Below the pieces are notes generated by a model. The model saw only the letters and a program-made list of their open reading frames with translations, did not search any database and was not told the origin of the DNA. From the NCBI GenBank assembly GCA_046594105.1, contig JBKJQB010000255.1, forward strand, positions 1-6,489: a DNA stretch of 6,489 bases, written 5' to 3'. Positions within the stretch are counted from its first letter, which is position 1; every line of letters starts with the position of its first letter. The stretch comes from JBDSGC01 sp046594105 (GTDB lineage: Bacteria; Acidobacteriota; Thermoanaerobaculia; Gp7-AA8). Below are positions 6,335 through 6,489 of this stretch, piece by piece. The translations under genes were made by a program, and so were the position numbers.

Positions 6335-6489
6335 TTACCTCGTGGCTCCAACCTTGTAGTAATCGGTATACCACCGCACGAATGCAGCGACCCCCTGCTC
6401 GATCGTCGTTTCGGGCCGAAAACCAAGGACCTGCTCGAGCTCGCTCACGTCCGCCATCGTCGACGGCACGTCGCCGGGCTGCATCGGCA
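6335..6489 (-). CDS. Probable UDP-glucuronate 4-epimerase, C-terminal 50 residues only
   Basis: Reading leftward from the right edge, an open frame ends in TAA at 6337-6335 and gives 50 residues; the rest lies outside the window. It begins PMQPGDVPSTMADVSELEQ, continues with GFRPETTIEQGV, and ends in FVRWYTDYYKV plus a short tail. MQPGDVP-x-T-x-ADV followed by GF-x-P-x-T-x-IE-x-G and a WY-x-x-YY end is the usual C-terminus of UDP-glucuronate 4-epimerases (CapI/LspL type), which interconvert UDP-GlcA and UDP-GalA with bound NAD. A related UDP-hexose 4-epimerase cannot be excluded without the catalytic domain. It lies 118 bases upstream of gmd on the same strand and probably belongs to the same sugar-nucleotide cluster, although the gap and its hairpin leave room for separate control. 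Confidence 0.75.
   Translation of the reverse strand, partial: PMQPGDVPSTMADVSELEQVLGFRPETTIEQGVAAFVRWYTDYYKVGATR

Overview
The window comes from a GC-rich genome. It carries nucleotide-sugar genes of a surface-polysaccharide (O-antigen, capsule or exopolysaccharide) locus beside a gene for a secreted protein. The enzymes are of types common in Gram-negative environmental bacteria. The sequence alone does not fix a phylum; an Acidobacteriota-like, myxobacterial or similar GC-rich lineage is plausible, but this is a guess.

Layout. Positions 1-1739 (minus strand) hold the first 579 codons of a secreted protein whose 3' end lies beyond the left edge. It has a signal peptide, then a jelly-roll, carbohydrate-binding-like domain, then a long region I cannot assign. 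A 365-base divergent intergenic region (1740-2104) contains a good sigma70-like promoter for the rightward gene and two inverted repeats. Positions 2105-4066 (plus strand) encode a full-length membrane-anchored CapD/WbpM-type UDP-GlcNAc 4,6-dehydratase. A 144-base convergent gap follows, with hairpin-forming sequence. The right part is a leftward cluster in transcription order: the C-terminal end of a probable UDP-glucuronate 4-epimerase (6489-6335), GDP-mannose 4,6-dehydratase (6216-5149) and GDP-L-fucose synthase (5152-4211). The last two are translationally overlapped.

How the genes work together. The gmd and fcl products convert GDP-mannose to GDP-L-fucose in two steps. The WbpM-type enzyme makes the 4-keto-6-deoxy intermediate that leads to sugars such as QuiNAc, FucNAc or bacillosamine. 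The partial epimerase would interconvert UDP-GlcA and UDP-GalA. Together they suggest a glycan that may contain fucose, an amino-deoxy sugar and a uronic acid. No glycosyltransferase, flippase or polymerase lies in the window.

I see no RNA genes, CRISPR array, mobile element or clearly new multi-gene system. The points most worth a second look are the apparent CTG start of fcl, the unassigned part of the secreted protein, and the inverted repeats in the three intergenic gaps.
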